A DNA stretch of 64,000 bases from LMUY01 sp964235495 (GCA_964235495.1 CAXSAX010000008.1:1-64000), one strand, 5' to 3'; counted from the stretch's first letter, positions 51,306-60,049 are shown. The notes: a model not told the origin generated them from the sequence alone. Made by a program: numbers and translations.

Positions 51306-53369
51306 CTACCAGCTGGATAGCGCGGCGCGCTTCCAGGTGTTGGCGGCCACGCAGTCATAGTGGTAGTTCGCGTCGAACGTCGTCTGCCCGGCGGTGCAGG
51401 GCGCGCTGCTGCTGGCCGGCGTCGCCATGTCGATGCGGAAGATGCCCTGCGGATGCACCGCGCCGCCGACGGCGCCTGCGAGGTTGAGGTCAGTGGCGGC
51501 GCCGTTCAGCACCTGCACGCTGTAGGGCTGGCCGGCCGTGCCGGGGCTGAGCTGCAGGTAGCCGCTGGCGTTGGCGGGCGCCACCTGCTTGGTCACCAGC
51601 GCCCCGTTGGAGATGCCGATCAGCCCGCTGCCGCCTTTGTCTTGCATCAGCAGGCCGATGGCGCTGTCGGACCCAACCGAGTTCATCGCGATGTAGCCGC
51701 CGCTGGGCGCGCCGGTGATCTCCAGGAAGTCGGCTGCGTTGGCCGGGTTGCTCAGCTCCAGCACCGGGCTGCCGCGGTCGGCGAACTGGATCGTGCTGCT
51801 GCCCGCGTCATAGGTCAGCCAGTCAGCCCCCAGATGGGTCTTGCCCGGGTTGCCCTCGCCGTCGCCCCAGCTGCCATTGAGGTAGATCTTCTGCCCCGCC
51901 TGCATCGCCACCGCCGCGTCGATGCTGGTGGCGATCTCCGTCAGGTCAAGCCCGATGCGCCACTTGCCCATCACCTCGTAGGCGGCGTCGCACGGGACGG
52001 AGCCGTTGCAGGTGACGAAGTCGTTGACCCAGTGGTTGTTGCTGTCCTGCGCATAGGTGAACACCGCGCCGCTGGCCGTGGCCGTGGCGGCGCTGCTGAG
52101 CGTGAGCGTGGTGCCGCTGAGGGCCGCAATGGTGACGCCTGCCGGGATGCCCGGCCCGGTGATGGTCTGCCCTGCAGCAAGGCCCGTCACGCTGGACGCG
52201 GCCAGGCTGGCCGACCCGGCGGTGGTGCTGCCGATGAACGTCAGGTGCAGCGGGATGTTGGACGCGGTAGCGGTGGCCGCCGCCGACAGGATGACGGCGC
52301 TGTACTGGCTGTTCAGCGACGCGATGGTGGTCCCGGCCGGGATGCCCGCACCGGCCACGCTCTGCCCCGCCACCAGCTTGGCCAGCGTGCCGACGGGCAC
52401 GGCGACGACGGTGGACCCGGCGGTAGTGGAACCCTGGAAGCTGCCGATGGCGGCAAAGCTCGTGTTGCGCGAGTAGCCCATGGTGCGGCCGACCGCCGCC
52501 ACGTCGTTGCCGCCGTCGCTGAAGTGCCACTCGCTGTGTTGCAGATACTGGTTGGGCGCCAGCGCCGTGAGGTCGCCCGCCTCCCAGGAGCAGCCGGGGT
52601 TGGCCAGCCAGTCGGTGGTGGCCGCCCCGCCCGCCGCGGTGGGCACGCCCGCGCACAGCAGCTCGCCTTCGTTCAGGATCATGTCGCCCTGGCCGTTCTG
52701 CTGCGCCACGATGCGGTTGTAGGCGGCGCCGGTGCGTCCGTCGTTGGCGGTGGCGGACTGGTTCCAGCCGCTGCTGTTGTTGAAGAACGCCTGGTGCGGG
52801 ATGGCGCCGGGCATGTACTGGTAGCCGTGCGCCGGCTGGCCCAGCGTGTGGCCGCCGTTGCTGTCGGCGATGAAGAACTCCTCCGCGCCGAACACGTGCG
52901 CGTAGTTCCACTTGCCCCAGCACTGGAAGCTGGCGGTGCACGGGTCGTTCTGGTTGGTGGCGACGTTCCAACTGGCCGGGTTCGGGTTGGTCGTGACGCC
53001 GGAGGCCATCGGGCCGCGCGGCGTGCCGCTGGAGTCCATGACCTTGCCCGGCCCGGTGAACGTGCCGAACGGCGCCAGCGGCAGGGCCGCGGCGGGCGCG
53101 TTGCAGACCCGTCCGTCCGGGATGGCGACGTGGCGGCCGCTGGCGGCGGCGGCGGCCACGGCGGCGCTGTCGTCGCTCACGCCGTCGCACGCAGCGCCGA
53201 AATCCAGCACGGAAAGCTGGTCGGATAGCTTGGCAGTCAGCGAGCGCGCCACCGTGGCTCCCGTGGGCTGCACGCTCAAGCCGCCGAGCGGAACCGGACC
53301 CAGTTGCGCCCAAGCCGGCAAGGCGGTCAGCAGAAAGGCGGTCACGGCAGGCAACCTGCGAAAGATCAT
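51306..53369 (-). CDS. Secreted tailspike/pectate-lyase-like protein with tandem Gly/Thr repeats
   Basis: A 687-residue exported protein. A signal peptide (FRRLPAVTAFLLTALPAWAQ) is followed by FGAACDGVSDDSAAVAAA (56-72), the entry motif of Pectate_lyase_3 / phage tailspike beta-helices. Two similar repeats of about 65 residues follow (313-379 and 380-441: GSTTAG…GxGIPAGxTI…LSxAATATAS), then a C-terminal part that ends with CTAGQTTFDANYHYDCVAANTWKRAAL. That C-terminus resembles phage tail or tailspike ends. No phage genes accompany it. It may be a cell-surface or secreted hydrolase. Confidence 0.75.
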   Translation of the reverse strand: MIFRRLPAVTAFLLTALPAWAQLGPVPLGGLSVQPTGATVARSLTAKLSDQLSVLDFGAACDGVSDDSAAVAAAAASGRHVAIPDGRVCNAPAAALPLAPFGTFTGPGKVMDSSGTPRGPMASGVTTNPNPASWNVATNQNDPCTASFQCWGKWNYAHVFGAEEFFIADSNGGHTLGQPAHGYQYMPGAIPHQAFFNNSSGWNQSATANDGRTGAAYNRIVAQQNGQGDMILNEGELLCAGVPTAAGGAATTDWLANPGCSWEAGDLTALAPNQYLQHSEWHFSDGGNDVAAVGRTMGYSRNTSFAAIGSFQGSTTAGSTVVAVPVGTLAKLVAGQSVAGAGIPAGTTIASLNSQYSAVILSAAATATASNIPLHLTFIGSTTAGSASLAASSVTGLAAGQTITGPGIPAGVTIAALSGTTLTLSSAATATASGAVFTYAQDSNNHWVNDFVTCNGSVPCDAAYEVMGKWRIGLDLTEIATSIDAAVAMQAGQKIYLNGSWGDGEGNPGKTHLGADWLTYDAGSSTIQFADRGSPVLELSNPANAADFLEITGAPSGGYIAMNSVGSDSAIGLLMQDKGGSGLIGISNGALVTKQVAPANASGYLQLSPGTAGQPYSVQVLNGAATDLNLAGAVGGAVHPQGIFRIDMATPASSSAPCTAGQTTFDANYHYDCVAANTWKRAALSSW
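52047..52433 (-). repeat. Tandem protein repeat in the tailspike-like gene
   Basis: Two consecutive units of about 65 codons, sharing GSTTAG…GAGIPAGTTI / GPGIPAGVTI and …AATATAS…. The similarity is at protein level; the DNA copies have diverged. Units of this type are frequent in phage tail proteins. Confidence 0.65.
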
Positions 53370-53512
53370 GGTTTGTTCTCCGGGGTCGGACACCATACGA
53401 CACGATGGAGGGCGTATCCAACCGCCACGATCGCGTCCGCCCGCCTGCCACGCCGGGATTACGCCGATTTACCGCAATCGAGCGCCTTGGCGCCGCATGG
53501 GAGAGCGCGCCG

Positions 53513-54745
53513 TTACCCCGGCCGGCGCACCTCGACCGTGACGTGCGACAGGGCGGGGAAGCGCGCGAGCAGATGGCGGTAATACTCAGGCCCCCGCGCG
53601 CCATCGGTCGTGGCGACGGCGAGGATCGCCCCGAGATGGCCTGGCCCCAAGCGCCACAGATGCAGGTCGGTCACCCGGCCGCCCTCCGCCTCCACGGCCT
53701 GTCGCACGGAGTCGGCGGCATGCGGGTCCGGCACCATGTCGAGCAGGATGGCGCCGGTGTCGCGGACCAGCCCGTAGGACCAACTCGCGATCACGCAGGC
53801 GCCGACCAGGCCGGCGAGCGGGTCCATCCACAGCCAGCCGAAGCCGCGCGCCAGCACCAGCCCGATGATGACCAGCACCGACACGGCGGCATCCGCCACG
53901 ACGTGGACGACCGCCGCCCGCATGTTGTTGTCGCGGTGCGCGGCGTGGTTCCCGTGATGGCCGTGCCCGTGCTCCTCGAACGCCACGGGATAGTCGTCGC
54001 CGCCGAGGTGCAGATGCGCCATGAACTGATGCGGCTCGGGGATCGTCTCGGCGCTTTCCAGCCAACCGCCCCGGTCCCGCATGGCGAACACCTGGCGCGC
54101 GCCGTCCGCCCGCACCGTCTCGATGGTTGCGGTGGCGCGGATCGTGCCGCCCGGCTGCGGACGCAGCTGGAACACCGGGGGCACGCCGTCCTCGAACACG
54201 CGCAAGGCCAGGGGGCCGTCCGGCGTCGCGATACTCTGCGCCGCGTCGTGGTCCCCATGCCCATGGCCGTGCCCATGGTGGTGGCCGCCGCCGAGCAGCC
54301 AAACGCTGGCCACGTTCACGGCCAGCCCGAGGGTTGCGATCGGGATGGCCTCGTTGAACCGGATCGGCACGGGAGCGAACAGCCGGCTGACCGCCTCGCA
54401 GCCGATCAGCAGCGCGATCATCGCCAGCACGACCGCGCTGGTGAAGCCGGTCAGGTCGCCCAGCTTGCCGGTGCCGAAGCTGAACCGGGGATCGTGCGCG
54501 TAGCGGCGGGCGTAGCGGTAGGCCAGCGCCGCCAGCAGCAGCGCGCCGGCGTGGGTGCTCATGTGCAGCCCATCCGCGACCAGGGCGATGGACCCGAAGG
54601 CGAGGCCGCCCACGATCTCCAGCACCATCATTGCACCGCACAAGCCAATGACCCACCAAGTCCGCTGCTCGGACTCCTCGTGTCCTGCGCCCAGGAAGAC
54701 GTGGCTGTGATCCGACGTGGTGGCGGAAGCGAATATGCCGTCCAT
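53513..54745 (-). CDS. dmeF: CDF-family metal exporter, DmeF-like
   Basis: A 410-residue cation diffusion facilitator. Six membrane helices carry the metal-site motifs VADGLHM (TM2) and HVVADA (TM5), and the C-terminal domain follows with DLHLWRLG. A His-rich loop (GGGHHHGHGHGHGDHD) sits after TM4, followed by a ~100-residue insert (about 170-270) ending in a second His-rich run (EEHGHGHHGNHAAHRD). This arrangement matches DmeF-type cobalt/nickel exporters rather than plain zinc CDFs. No DmeR regulator gene is in the window. A perfect inverted repeat lies 48 nt upstream. Confidence 0.87.
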   Translation of the reverse strand: MDGIFASATTSDHSHVFLGAGHEESEQRTWWVIGLCGAMMVLEIVGGLAFGSIALVADGLHMSTHAGALLLAALAYRYARRYAHDPRFSFGTGKLGDLTGFTSAVVLAMIALLIGCEAVSRLFAPVPIRFNEAIPIATLGLAVNVASVWLLGGGHHHGHGHGHGDHDAAQSIATPDGPLALRVFEDGVPPVFQLRPQPGGTIRATATIETVRADGARQVFAMRDRGGWLESAETIPEPHQFMAHLHLGGDDYPVAFEEHGHGHHGNHAAHRDNNMRAAVVHVVADAAVSVLVIIGLVLARGFGWLWMDPLAGLVGACVIASWSYGLVRDTGAILLDMVPDPHAADSVRQAVEAEGGRVTDLHLWRLGPGHLGAILAVATTDGARGPEYYRHLLARFPALSHVTVEVRRPG

Positions 54746-54792
54746 GTCAGTCTCTCACCTCAGCTCGGCGCGAACAGCCGCGCCGTTCTGTA

Positions 54793-54813
54793 GCATAGGG
54801 GTGGCCCCTATGC
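54793..54813. promoter_or_regulatory. Inverted repeat, candidate CsoR/RcnR-type operator
   Basis: GCATAGGGG TGG CCCCTATGC: 9-bp perfect arms with a 3-nt spacer, between arsH (3' end) and the DmeF-like gene (5' end). G/C tracts flanked by AT-rich steps resemble operators of the CsoR/RcnR/DmeR metal-sensing family. This is inference; no such regulator is encoded in the window. Confidence 0.5.
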
Positions 54814-54837
54814 CATCGAGCGCGGCGAGACCGAGGG

Positions 54838-55536
54838 TCAGGGCGCGTCCGGCAGCTTGTGGGCGCTCTTGCGCTCGCTGTAGCGGTCCACGAGGTAGTC
54901 CGCCCGGTCCCGCACCAGCAGCGTGAACCGCAGCAGCTCCTCCATCACGTCCACCACGCGGTCGTAGTTGGCGGACGGCCTCATGCGCCCTGCTTCGTCA
55001 AAATGCTCGTAGGCGCGCGGCACGCTTGACTGGTTCGGGATGGCGATCATCCGCATCCAGCGCCCGAGCAGCCGCAGCGTGTTCACCGCGTTGAAGCTCT
55101 GCGACCCGCCCGACACCTGCATCACGGCCAGGGCGCGCCCCTGAGTCGGGCGCACCGAACCCTCCTCCAAGGGCAGCCAGTCGATCTGGTTCTTGAACAC
55201 GCCCGTCACCGCGCCGTGAACTTCCGGGGAGCACCAGACCTGGCCTTCGGACCACAGCGACAAGGCGCGAAGCTCCCGTGCCTTAGGGTGGTCCTTGGGC
55301 ACGCTGTTGGCCAGCGGCAGCTCGCGCGGGTCAAAGGTGCGAGTCTCGGCGCCCATGGCGCGCAGCAGCCGATCGGCCTCCTCGACCAGCAATCGGCTGT
55401 AGGAACGCGTCCGCAGCGAGCCATAGAGCAGCAGGATGCGGGGCGGGTGCTGCGCCCGCATGACCGGTTCCAGCCGGGCGGCGTCCGGCGGCGCCAGCAA
55501 GTTAGGACGCAGCGCCGGCATCGGGTCCGGGCTCAT
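54838..55536 (-). CDS. arsH: NADPH-dependent FMN reductase ArsH
   Basis: A 232-residue ArsH. LYGSLRTRSYSRLLVEEADRLL (FMN phosphate loop, GSxRxxSxxR pattern) and PEVHGAVTGVFKNQIDWLP are typical. It oxidises or detoxifies methylated/organic arsenicals in many bacteria. ATG 55536 has a perfect AAGGAGGTCC ribosome-binding site that lies inside the preceding short frame. Part of the arsR - remnant - arsH operon. Confidence 0.92.
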   Translation of the reverse strand: MSPDPMPALRPNLLAPPDAARLEPVMRAQHPPRILLLYGSLRTRSYSRLLVEEADRLLRAMGAETRTFDPRELPLANSVPKDHPKARELRALSLWSEGQVWCSPEVHGAVTGVFKNQIDWLPLEEGSVRPTQGRALAVMQVSGGSQSFNAVNTLRLLGRWMRMIAIPNQSSVPRAYEHFDEAGRMRPSANYDRVVDVMEELLRFTLLVRDRADYLVDRYSERKSAHKLPDAP

Positions 55537-55649
55537 GCCGGACCTCCTTTGACGAAGCCGGCGAGCGGGGTCGGCACGATGTGCAGCATCGCCTCCGACC
55601 GGCCGCATGCGGGATTGTGATGGCCGACCACGTCGATGGCTTCGGTCAT
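55533..55649 (-). pseudogene. arsC: Truncated arsenate reductase ArsC remnant
   Basis: A 38-codon frame: MTEAIDVVGHHNPACGRSEAML… The first 22 residues match the N-terminus of glutaredoxin-coupled ArsC (HNPxCGxS with catalytic Cys), but the rest (HIVPTPLAGFVKGG) is not ArsC and the frame stops after 38 codons, where about 140 are expected. The frame overlaps arsR by 4 nt and arsH by ATGA, so a deletion seems to have fused the ArsC start to the arsH ribosome-binding region. Confidence 0.65.
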
Positions 55650-55999
55650 GGCAGGGCCTTCCCAGGCGGGCAACAGGGCATCAGGGCAGCGATGAGCGGG
55701 GCGCACAGCTCGGGACGGCCATCGCAGCAATCCTTGGCCAGGAACAGCATCATCGCGCGCAATTGGCCCAGGTCGGCCCGATAGACGACGGTGCGGCCGC
55801 GTCGCTCGGACCGCACCAGGCCGGCGCGGGCCAGGATCGCGAGGTGCGTTGACAGGGTGTTCTGCGGCACGTCGAGCTGGCGGGCGATCTCGCCGGCCGG
55901 CAGCCCCTCCGGTTCGTGGCGGACCAGCAGCCGGAACGAGTCCAGGCGGGTGCCTTGCGCGAGCGATCCGAGAGCGAGGATGGCGGATGGATTATCCAC
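55646..55999 (-). CDS. arsR: ArsR family transcriptional repressor
   Basis: A 117-residue winged-helix protein. GEIARQLDVPQNTLSTHLAIL is the recognition helix region, then RRGRTVVYRAD. C-terminal cysteines (KDCCDGRPELC, MPCCPPG) are likely metalloid ligands in place of the usual α3 ELCVCDL site. It heads the ars operon, probably repressing it in the absence of arsenite. GTG 55999 start. Its stop overlaps the ArsC remnant's start. Confidence 0.9.
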   Translation of the reverse strand: MDNPSAILALGSLAQGTRLDSFRLLVRHEPEGLPAGEIARQLDVPQNTLSTHLAILARAGLVRSERRGRTVVYRADLGQLRAMMLFLAKDCCDGRPELCAPLIAALMPCCPPGKALP

Positions 56000-56136
56000 A
56001 TATCGAGAATAACAGACATGTTTTCGCCTGTCCAGCGAGGAAGCTTTGCTCGGCCGGGCAGGATGGCGTCGCAGCCTGAAATGCCGGAAGACACTCAGCG
56101 CCGGGCCATGGGCCGGACCATGGAAAGGACACTCTC

Positions 56137-57633
56137 ATGACGGGCGACAAGCTGGACCTGACGCGCCGGGCGCTCGGCCTGGGTGCTGCGGCCGCCACGC
56201 TGGCCAGCGTGGCGGCTCGGGGCGAGCCGGCGGTCGATGCGTCGGAGCGTTACCGGCCCCGGGTGCATTACACTCCTCGCGTGGGATTCATGAACGACCC
56301 GAATGGGCTGATTCACCATGACGGCGAATGGCACCTGTACTACCAGTACAACCCGTTCGGCACCCGCAGCGCGCACGTGCACTGGGGCCATGCGGTCAGC
56401 CCCGACCTGCTGCACTGGCAGGAGCTGCCGCCTGCGCTTGGCGACACGGAGGCGGGGGAGCCGTTCAGCGGCAGCGCCGTGTTCGACGCCGGCAACACCA
56501 GCCGCCTGTTCCCGGCAGGAGATCCTGGCCTGGTGGCCGTTTTCACCCGCGCCACGCCGGAATACCAACGCCAGGACATCGCCTGCAGCATCGACCGCGG
56601 ACGCAGCTTCGCCTTGTATGATGGCAACCCGGTGCTGGAGCGCGGCAGCAACTCCTTCCGTGACCCCAAGGTGTTCTGGCATGAGCCGACACGGCGCTGG
56701 ATCATGGCGGTGGTCGCGGCCCGCGAGCACCGGGTGCTGTTCTATGCCTCCGCCAACCTGACCCAGTGGCAGGAGGTCGGCAGCTTCAGCCAGCCCGGCA
56801 TTGAGGGCGTGGAGTACGAGTGCCCGAACCTCGTACTCATGCCAGTCGAGGGCGGCGGGCTGAAATGGGTGTTGTTCGTGTCCATCAGCACAGGCCCGGA
56901 GAAGGACAGTCCCGTGCAGTATTTCGTCGGCACGTTCGACGGGCAGCGCTTCATGGCGGACGACCCGGCGACGCGCTACGTCGATTTCGGCAAGGACTTC
57001 TATGCGATGCAGGTGTTCGCGGATGCGCCGGGTGACCGCCCGGTGGCGATGGCCTGGGCCGGCTGCTGGCAATACTGCAACGACCTGCCGACCGGCGCGT
57101 GGCGCGGCGCCATGACGTTGCCGCGGCGGCTGTCGCTGCGCCAGGCCGCGGATGGCTGCCGCCTCGTGCAGGCGTTCGCACCCTTGGAGGCCGTGCGTGG
57201 AGCCGCCATCCCCGTCCGTCTGGGGGAGGGCGGCCTCGCCACGGCCACCCTGCCGCCGGGAGCGGCGGTGGAGGTCCGGGTGCGGCTGACCGTGGACGCT
57301 GGCGGCGCCACCCTGGCGTTCCGCAACGGCGCGGGCGAGGCGCTGACGGTCGGGTTCGACCAGGGCAGCGGACGGCTCAGCATCGCGCGGGGCGGCACGC
57401 GCGGCTTCAAGCACCAGCACTTCACCGATAGCTTCACGGCGGCCCGCCCCCCGGGCACGCGGGAGGTGGACCTGCACCTGGTGCTGGACCGCTGCACGCT
57501 GGAGGTGATCGGCTTCGACGGGGAATCGTCCGGCACGGTCCTGCACTTCTTCGCAACGCCCCCTGACCAGCTTGTCGTGCAGGGAACGGAGGCGGTGCGG
57601 CTGGGTGCGATGCAGGTGACGGAATTGACGTGA
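56137..57633 (+). CDS. Glycoside hydrolase family 32 fructosidase
   Basis: A 498-residue GH32 enzyme. A twin-arginine signal (TRRALGLGAAAATLAS) precedes the catalytic five-blade propeller: FMNDPNGL with nucleophile Asp54, SFRDPKVFW (RDP, stabiliser) and YECPNLVL (EC, acid/base Glu), then a C-terminal beta-sandwich (about 350-498). GH32 includes invertases, levanases and inulinases; which of these cannot be told. GAAAGGAC upstream of ATG 56137 is a good ribosome-binding site. It is divergent from arsR. Confidence 0.9.
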   Translation: MTGDKLDLTRRALGLGAAAATLASVAARGEPAVDASERYRPRVHYTPRVGFMNDPNGLIHHDGEWHLYYQYNPFGTRSAHVHWGHAVSPDLLHWQELPPALGDTEAGEPFSGSAVFDAGNTSRLFPAGDPGLVAVFTRATPEYQRQDIACSIDRGRSFALYDGNPVLERGSNSFRDPKVFWHEPTRRWIMAVVAAREHRVLFYASANLTQWQEVGSFSQPGIEGVEYECPNLVLMPVEGGGLKWVLFVSISTGPEKDSPVQYFVGTFDGQRFMADDPATRYVDFGKDFYAMQVFADAPGDRPVAMAWAGCWQYCNDLPTGAWRGAMTLPRRLSLRQAADGCRLVQAFAPLEAVRGAAIPVRLGEGGLATATLPPGAAVEVRVRLTVDAGGATLAFRNGAGEALTVGFDQGSGRLSIARGGTRGFKHQHFTDSFTAARPPGTREVDLHLVLDRCTLEVIGFDGESSGTVLHFFATPPDQLVVQGTEAVRLGAMQVTELT

Positions 57634-57690
57634 CGAGCGAGTTCGGGGCCCTGCCACCTCCCTGAAAAGGCGAGGGTCAGCGATGAGGGG

Positions 57691-59136
57691 CTAGTGCCGG
57701 CCGATGAATCCACCCGCCGGCGCAGCCATGCGGGGCGCGAGTACGACGCCAGGACGCAAGCCGCCCGACACCGCTGGGCCCGGCCGCGCCAATCCCGGCG
57801 GCATCACGAACGCGCGGTGAAACGGCACGACGCCTGGCATGAAGCGGGACCGCGCGCCGTTGAGGTCGGGGCGCGGGACCACCGCCTGGGTGAACACCTC
57901 CGGCGCACGCGGCCCCACCGGGCCGCCAAGGGCAGCCGAAGCATGGAACGCCGCGGGGCTGCCGGAACCCGCCGGTCCGTTGAACACGCGCGGCCCGCGC
58001 GACGCTTCCGGGCCAGGAAGGCCGGGTGGATGGAACTCCGCCACCTGTCGGAGGGCCTCGCCGTGCGGCAGCCCCCGCAGCCCGCTTCCCGCGGGATGGA
58101 ACCGGTCAAGGTGGCTGCGGAAGCGCTCCGGCGCGGCATGCCAGCGGTGCAGCCGATCAAGGAAGCCGAAGCCCAGCACGGCATCGTAGAAGAAGAACAC
58201 CGGCTCGCCGTCGATCAGCGCCACTGGAACGCCGCCCTCGTAGCTGAGGCCATCCCCGGCATCGCCCGGAGCATAGCTGCAGCAAGGCGGAGCGAATTGC
58301 GCCAACGGCAGCTGGCCCAGCACTTGTTGCGGCGGGTCGAGCCAGTATCCGCTCTTGGCGGCCATCGCCTGGGCCTGGTCCCTCCGATATTCCGCCGTGG
58401 CATCCGGGCCGGCCCGGGCCAGGCCTTCGAGCAACGCCACGGTGGCGATGTCCGTCCCGTCGGGCAGCACGCAGACGTAGTGGCCGCCCTCGTCCTGCTG
58501 CTGGCAGCTCAGGCGGTTGCCGTGGGAGACGATCTCGTTTTGCAGTTGCAGGGTATAGTACTGCGCGTCGAAGCCAATCAATCCGCTCAGCAGGAACACC
58601 CGGCCGTCGCCCAGAAGTTCCGCGGTGGTCCGCACCGTGGGCGCCTGCACGATCACGGAGGCGGGTGGCAGGCCGGCCCAGATGCCGATATGGGCCGCCT
58701 GCGCCGCGGCTTCCTGCTCGCGGTAGCTGGCCGGCGCGTCGGCGAGCGTCTCCGCAGCGCCGTTCGCCAGCGCTGTCTCCGCCACATCGAGCCCCGTCGG
58801 CATCAGGCACGCATACGTGCCGCCGTCGTGCGGCTTGCAGGTCACGCGGTCCCCGTTGTCGGTGAGGAACGACTGCAATCCGCGTGCAGGGTCGCCGGCC
58901 CATCCCTTGATGCCGAACAGCGTAACGCCCGTGTCGCCGCCCTTGAGGTGAGCGGTGTCGATCACGGTCGGATGGTTTAGGAAGACGGGAGCCGGCGCAA
59001 CGGCAGGGTCCATCGCCGGGGTGCCGGAGGGCCCGGGTGCTTGAGCGTGAGCGCCGGCTGCGAGCATGGCGGCTACGGCGACCCAGCGGCCCAACGGCCG
59101 CAAACGCAGGCTCCTTGGCGTCCATGTTCCAATCAT
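57691..59136 (-). CDS. Exported protein with two SNase-like units and a Pro-rich tail
   Basis: A 481-residue protein. After a signal peptide (LRPLGRWVAVAAMLAAGAHAQ), two repeats (about 54-153 and 163-265) share the layout GDTGVTLFGI / GDGRVFLLSG, a Cys pair (VTC…YAC; LSC…YVC), a GLDVAETALANGAAE-type helix and a closing Y..eqA.A…GiW/GyW. This pattern resembles staphylococcal-nuclease-like (thermonuclease) domains without obvious catalytic residues. A Pro/Ala/Gly-rich tail (about 370-481) follows. No family is certain. Confidence 0.6.
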   Translation of the reverse strand: MIGTWTPRSLRLRPLGRWVAVAAMLAAGAHAQAPGPSGTPAMDPAVAPAPVFLNHPTVIDTAHLKGGDTGVTLFGIKGWAGDPARGLQSFLTDNGDRVTCKPHDGGTYACLMPTGLDVAETALANGAAETLADAPASYREQEAAAQAAHIGIWAGLPPASVIVQAPTVRTTAELLGDGRVFLLSGLIGFDAQYYTLQLQNEIVSHGNRLSCQQQDEGGHYVCVLPDGTDIATVALLEGLARAGPDATAEYRRDQAQAMAAKSGYWLDPPQQVLGQLPLAQFAPPCCSYAPGDAGDGLSYEGGVPVALIDGEPVFFFYDAVLGFGFLDRLHRWHAAPERFRSHLDRFHPAGSGLRGLPHGEALRQVAEFHPPGLPGPEASRGPRVFNGPAGSGSPAAFHASAALGGPVGPRAPEVFTQAVVPRPDLNGARSRFMPGVVPFHRAFVMPPGLARPGPAVSGGLRPGVVLAPRMAAPAGGFIGRH

Positions 59137-59173
59137 GGCGAAGTTCTCCGCTGGCCGGGAGCTTGGACCTGCC

Positions 59174-60049
59174 TCAGCCCTTGGGCGCCAGCTTGTCCTG
59201 CGTCCGGGTGGCGAAGTCTCCGGCGTCATGGCGCTCGTGCAATTGGCTGGACGGCTCGCCGGAGATGCGGTTGACCATGCGGCCGCGCTGCACCGCCGGG
59301 CGCGCCGCGATCCCCTCCGCCCAGCGCTGCACGTTTGCATAATCCTGCACTTGCAGGAAGGTGCCCGAAGCGCCGTAGAGCAGCCCCTTGGCGAGGCCGC
59401 CGTACCAGGGCCACACCGCGATGTCGGCGATCGTGTAGTCCTGCCCGGCCAGGTACGCGTGGTCCGCCAGCCGCCGGTTCAGCACGTCGAGCTGGCGTTT
59501 CGCCTCCATCGCGAACCGGTCGATGGCGTATTCGATCTTGGTGGGGGCGTAGGCGTAGAAATGCCCAAAGCCGCCGCCGAGATAGGGCGCGCTGCCCATC
59601 TGCCAGAACAGCCAGGACAGGCATTCGGCGCGCCCCGCCGGGTCCGCCGGCAAGAAGGCGCCGAACTTCTCGGCCAGGTGCAGCAAGATCGCGCCCGACT
59701 CGAATACCCGGATCGGTGTCGGCCCGCTGCGGTCCATCAACGCGGGAATCTTCGAGTTAGGGTTCACCGCCACGAAGCCGCTGCCGAACTGCTCGCCGTC
59801 GATGCGGATCAGCCAGGCGTCGTACTCCGCGCCGCGGCGGCCGAGCTCCAGCAGCTCCTCCAGCATCACCGTGACCTTCACCCCGTTCGGCGTGGCCAGC
59901 GAGTAGAGCTGCAAGGGATGCCGGCCGACCGGCAGCTCCTTGTCGTGCGTGGCGCCGGCGACCGGGCGGTTGGTGGAGGCGAACCGGCCGCCCGTCCCCT
60001 GCTTCCAGGTCCAGACCTCCGGCGGCGTGTAATCGGACGGATCGCTCAT
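59174..60049 (-). CDS. yghU: YghU/YfcG-type glutathione S-transferase family protein
   Basis: A 291-residue GST-like protein. The N-terminal thioredoxin fold has PLQLYSLATPNGVKVTVMLEE (PNGxKV is the YghU disulfide-reductase signature), then NPNSKIPALMD and FESGAILLHLAEKFG; the C-terminal helical domain has FGHFYAYAP and YTIADIAVWPW. YghU and YfcG bind two glutathiones and reduce disulfides. Divergent from an MFS transporter, with a palindrome between. Confidence 0.92.
   Translation of the reverse strand: MSDPSDYTPPEVWTWKQGTGGRFASTNRPVAGATHDKELPVGRHPLQLYSLATPNGVKVTVMLEELLELGRRGAEYDAWLIRIDGEQFGSGFVAVNPNSKIPALMDRSGPTPIRVFESGAILLHLAEKFGAFLPADPAGRAECLSWLFWQMGSAPYLGGGFGHFYAYAPTKIEYAIDRFAMEAKRQLDVLNRRLADHAYLAGQDYTIADIAVWPWYGGLAKGLLYGASGTFLQVQDYANVQRWAEGIAARPAVQRGRMVNRISGEPSSQLHERHDAGDFATRTQDKLAPKG

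Noticed and set aside
51306..53369. Prophage remnant around the tailspike-like gene
   Set aside because: Neighbouring genes (an SDR, a CDF exporter) are ordinary, and no capsid, terminase, integrase or att-like repeat was seen.
53405..54793. Plus-strand open frame of about 460 codons opposite the DmeF-like gene
   Set aside because: His/Gln-rich translation mirrors the His-rich loop on the real strand; no domains or ribosome-binding site.
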